Shown: piece after piece, positions 63,311 through 64,000 of the stretch
Position numbering within the stretch: the first letter of the stretch is position 1
How the letters are laid out: every line of letters starts with the position of its first letter
Source: Cyclobacteriaceae bacterium YHN15
GTDB lineage: Bacteria; Bacteroidota; Bacteroidia; Cytophagales; Cyclobacteriaceae
Assembly: GCA_003797895.1 (NCBI GenBank)
Contig: RKQB01000008.1
Coordinates: forward strand, 94,797 to 158,796
Direction of reading: 5' to 3'
DNA length: 64,000 nucleotides
Translations under genes and position numbers: made by a program
The notes under the pieces: generated by a model
What the model saw: the letters and a program-made list of their open reading frames with translations, nothing else
Database searches by the model: none
What the model was told of the DNA's origin: nothing

Positions 63311-64000
63311 ATGTCAGTATTAGTATATATAGAACATGCGGATGGTTCCGTAAAAAAAACCAGTTTGGAAGCAGTTTCTTATGCCAAAGCTCTTTCTGAA
63401 AAAACCTCAGAGGGAGAAATAGTTGCAGTTGCTTTAGGGTCAATTTCATCCGATGAACTGGCAAAGGCAGGAAGTGCAGGCGCTTCAAAAGTAATTCATG
63501 TGAATGATGATAAACTGAGTTCCGGTATTATTCAGGCACACGCAGAGGCAGTAGCGCAGGTATATAAACAATTAGGGGCAAAGACCTTGATTCTCTCAAA
63601 ATCATCCTTGGGAGATGCTGTTGCTGCCAGATTGGCCATCAAACTTGATGCAGCTCTGATATCCAATGTGGTGGATCTTCCGGACACCGGATCAGGTTAC
63701 AAGATCAAAAGAAGTATTTACACCGGAAAAGCTTTTGCTGAAACTGTTGTCAATAAGGAGCATAAGATTTTGGCAGTTAAGAAAAATGCTGTTGATCTTA
63801 AATCCGATGGGGCTGATGCGGTTATTGAAACGGTAGTTTTGGAGCTTTCTGCTGATAATTTTGCTACAAGTATTACGTCAACCGATAAAACGACAGGTGA
63901 TATTCTTTTGCCTGAGGCCGATATTGTAGTTTCTGGAGGCAGAGGAATGAAAGGGCCGGAGAACTGGGGCCTTATAGAAGGTCTTGCAAAGGAGTTGGGT
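63311..64000 (+). CDS. etfA: electron transfer flavoprotein subunit alpha, partial (3' end outside window)
   Basis: 230 codons are visible from ATG 63311 to the window edge, with the frame still open. EtfA N-terminal domain: MSVLVYIEHADGSVKKTSLEA, AKALSEKTSEGEIVAVALG, KTLILSKSSLGDAVAARLA, and the start of the FAD-binding C-terminal domain, VVSGGRGMKGPENWGL. It is the partner of etfB upstream. The remaining ~90 residues, including the rest of the FAD site, lie beyond base 64000. Confidence 0.95.
   Translation, partial: MSVLVYIEHADGSVKKTSLEAVSYAKALSEKTSEGEIVAVALGSISSDELAKAGSAGASKVIHVNDDKLSSGIIQAHAEAVAQVYKQLGAKTLILSKSSLGDAVAARLAIKLDAALISNVVDLPDTGSGYKIKRSIYTGKAFAETVVNKEHKILAVKKNAVDLKSDGADAVIETVVLELSADNFATSITSTDKTTGDILLPEADIVVSGGRGMKGPENWGLIEGLAKELG

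Noticed and set aside
1..64000. tRNA, rRNA, CRISPR array, IS element or prophage
   Set aside because: No cloverleaf, rRNA segment, regularly spaced repeat, transposase or phage gene was recognised on either strand.

Overview
The window reads as a chromosomal segment of a Bacteroidota bacterium, most likely Cytophagales and close to Cyclobacteriaceae (Algoriphagus/Cyclobacterium/Echinicola-like). The base composition is AT-rich. Lipoprotein signals are abundant, two proteins carry gliding-type (type IX secretion, type B) C-terminal domains, and candidate promoters resemble the Bacteroidota TTG / TAnnTTTG pair. VCBS/UnbV lipoproteins, DUF1680 glycosidases, ThuA and PVC-type propeller proteins are also typical. 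The genus is inferred from gene content, not from a marker search. I saw no rRNA, tRNA, CRISPR array, IS element or phage gene.

Bases 1-23113 are an accessory carbohydrate island, all on the + strand. Three VCBS/UnbV lipoproteins (the first cut by the window edge) and a small orphan lipoprotein form the first block. An operon of two GH127-type (DUF1680) zinc-cysteine arabinofuranosidase-like enzymes and an MGH1-like (alpha/alpha)6 glycosidase follows, then a LacI-type regulator. The second operon encodes a ThuA/PVC-propeller/HEAT/lectin-like lipoprotein, an azurin-like cupredoxin, a second exported ThuA protein, a Gfo/Idh/MocA protein lacking the usual active-site Lys, and a sugar epimerase/isomerase. 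A stand-alone PEP-hydrolase-family TIM-barrel protein closes the island. The same CAACCGGTTG operator core lies before both operons at the same distance (14.5 bp) from a -7-like box, so I infer that the intervening LacI protein controls both. The likely theme is removal of arabinose-type sugars from a plant or algal glycan plus oxidation or isomerisation of the released sugars, with the cupredoxin as a possible electron acceptor in place of the missing cytochrome domain.

Bases 23600-40800 are mixed core and surface genes: aldose 1-epimerase, ffh, dprA with a MerR regulator, an L-rhamnose mutarotase-like protein, two tandem giant secreted proteins (IgGFc-binding-like, PKD, SprB repeats, type B sorting domain), galE, a split transketolase, a PrxQ/Bcp peroxiredoxin, an M23 peptidase and a fumarylacetoacetate-hydrolase-family protein.

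Bases 40900-46030 (minus strand) hold an almost complete molybdenum cofactor operon in the order moaA-moeA-moaD-moeB(rhodanese)-moaE-moaCB. Bases 46200-64000 are housekeeping or of mixed function: DPP4-like and S10 peptidases, GluQ-RS, small lipoproteins, a DUF4442 protein, an M48 protease, a GNAT acetyltransferase, a CE15-like esterase, a DEDD exonuclease, mpl, a lycopene-cyclase-domain-like membrane protein, dnaB, a quinone oxidoreductase-like protein, a TPR protein, etfB and the start of etfA.

Several starts were moved from the longest frame to a better-supported codon (galM, ffh, moeB, moeA, mpl, the membrane protein at 58644, the oxidoreductase at 61096). All functional statements come from reading motifs by eye; no database search was possible.
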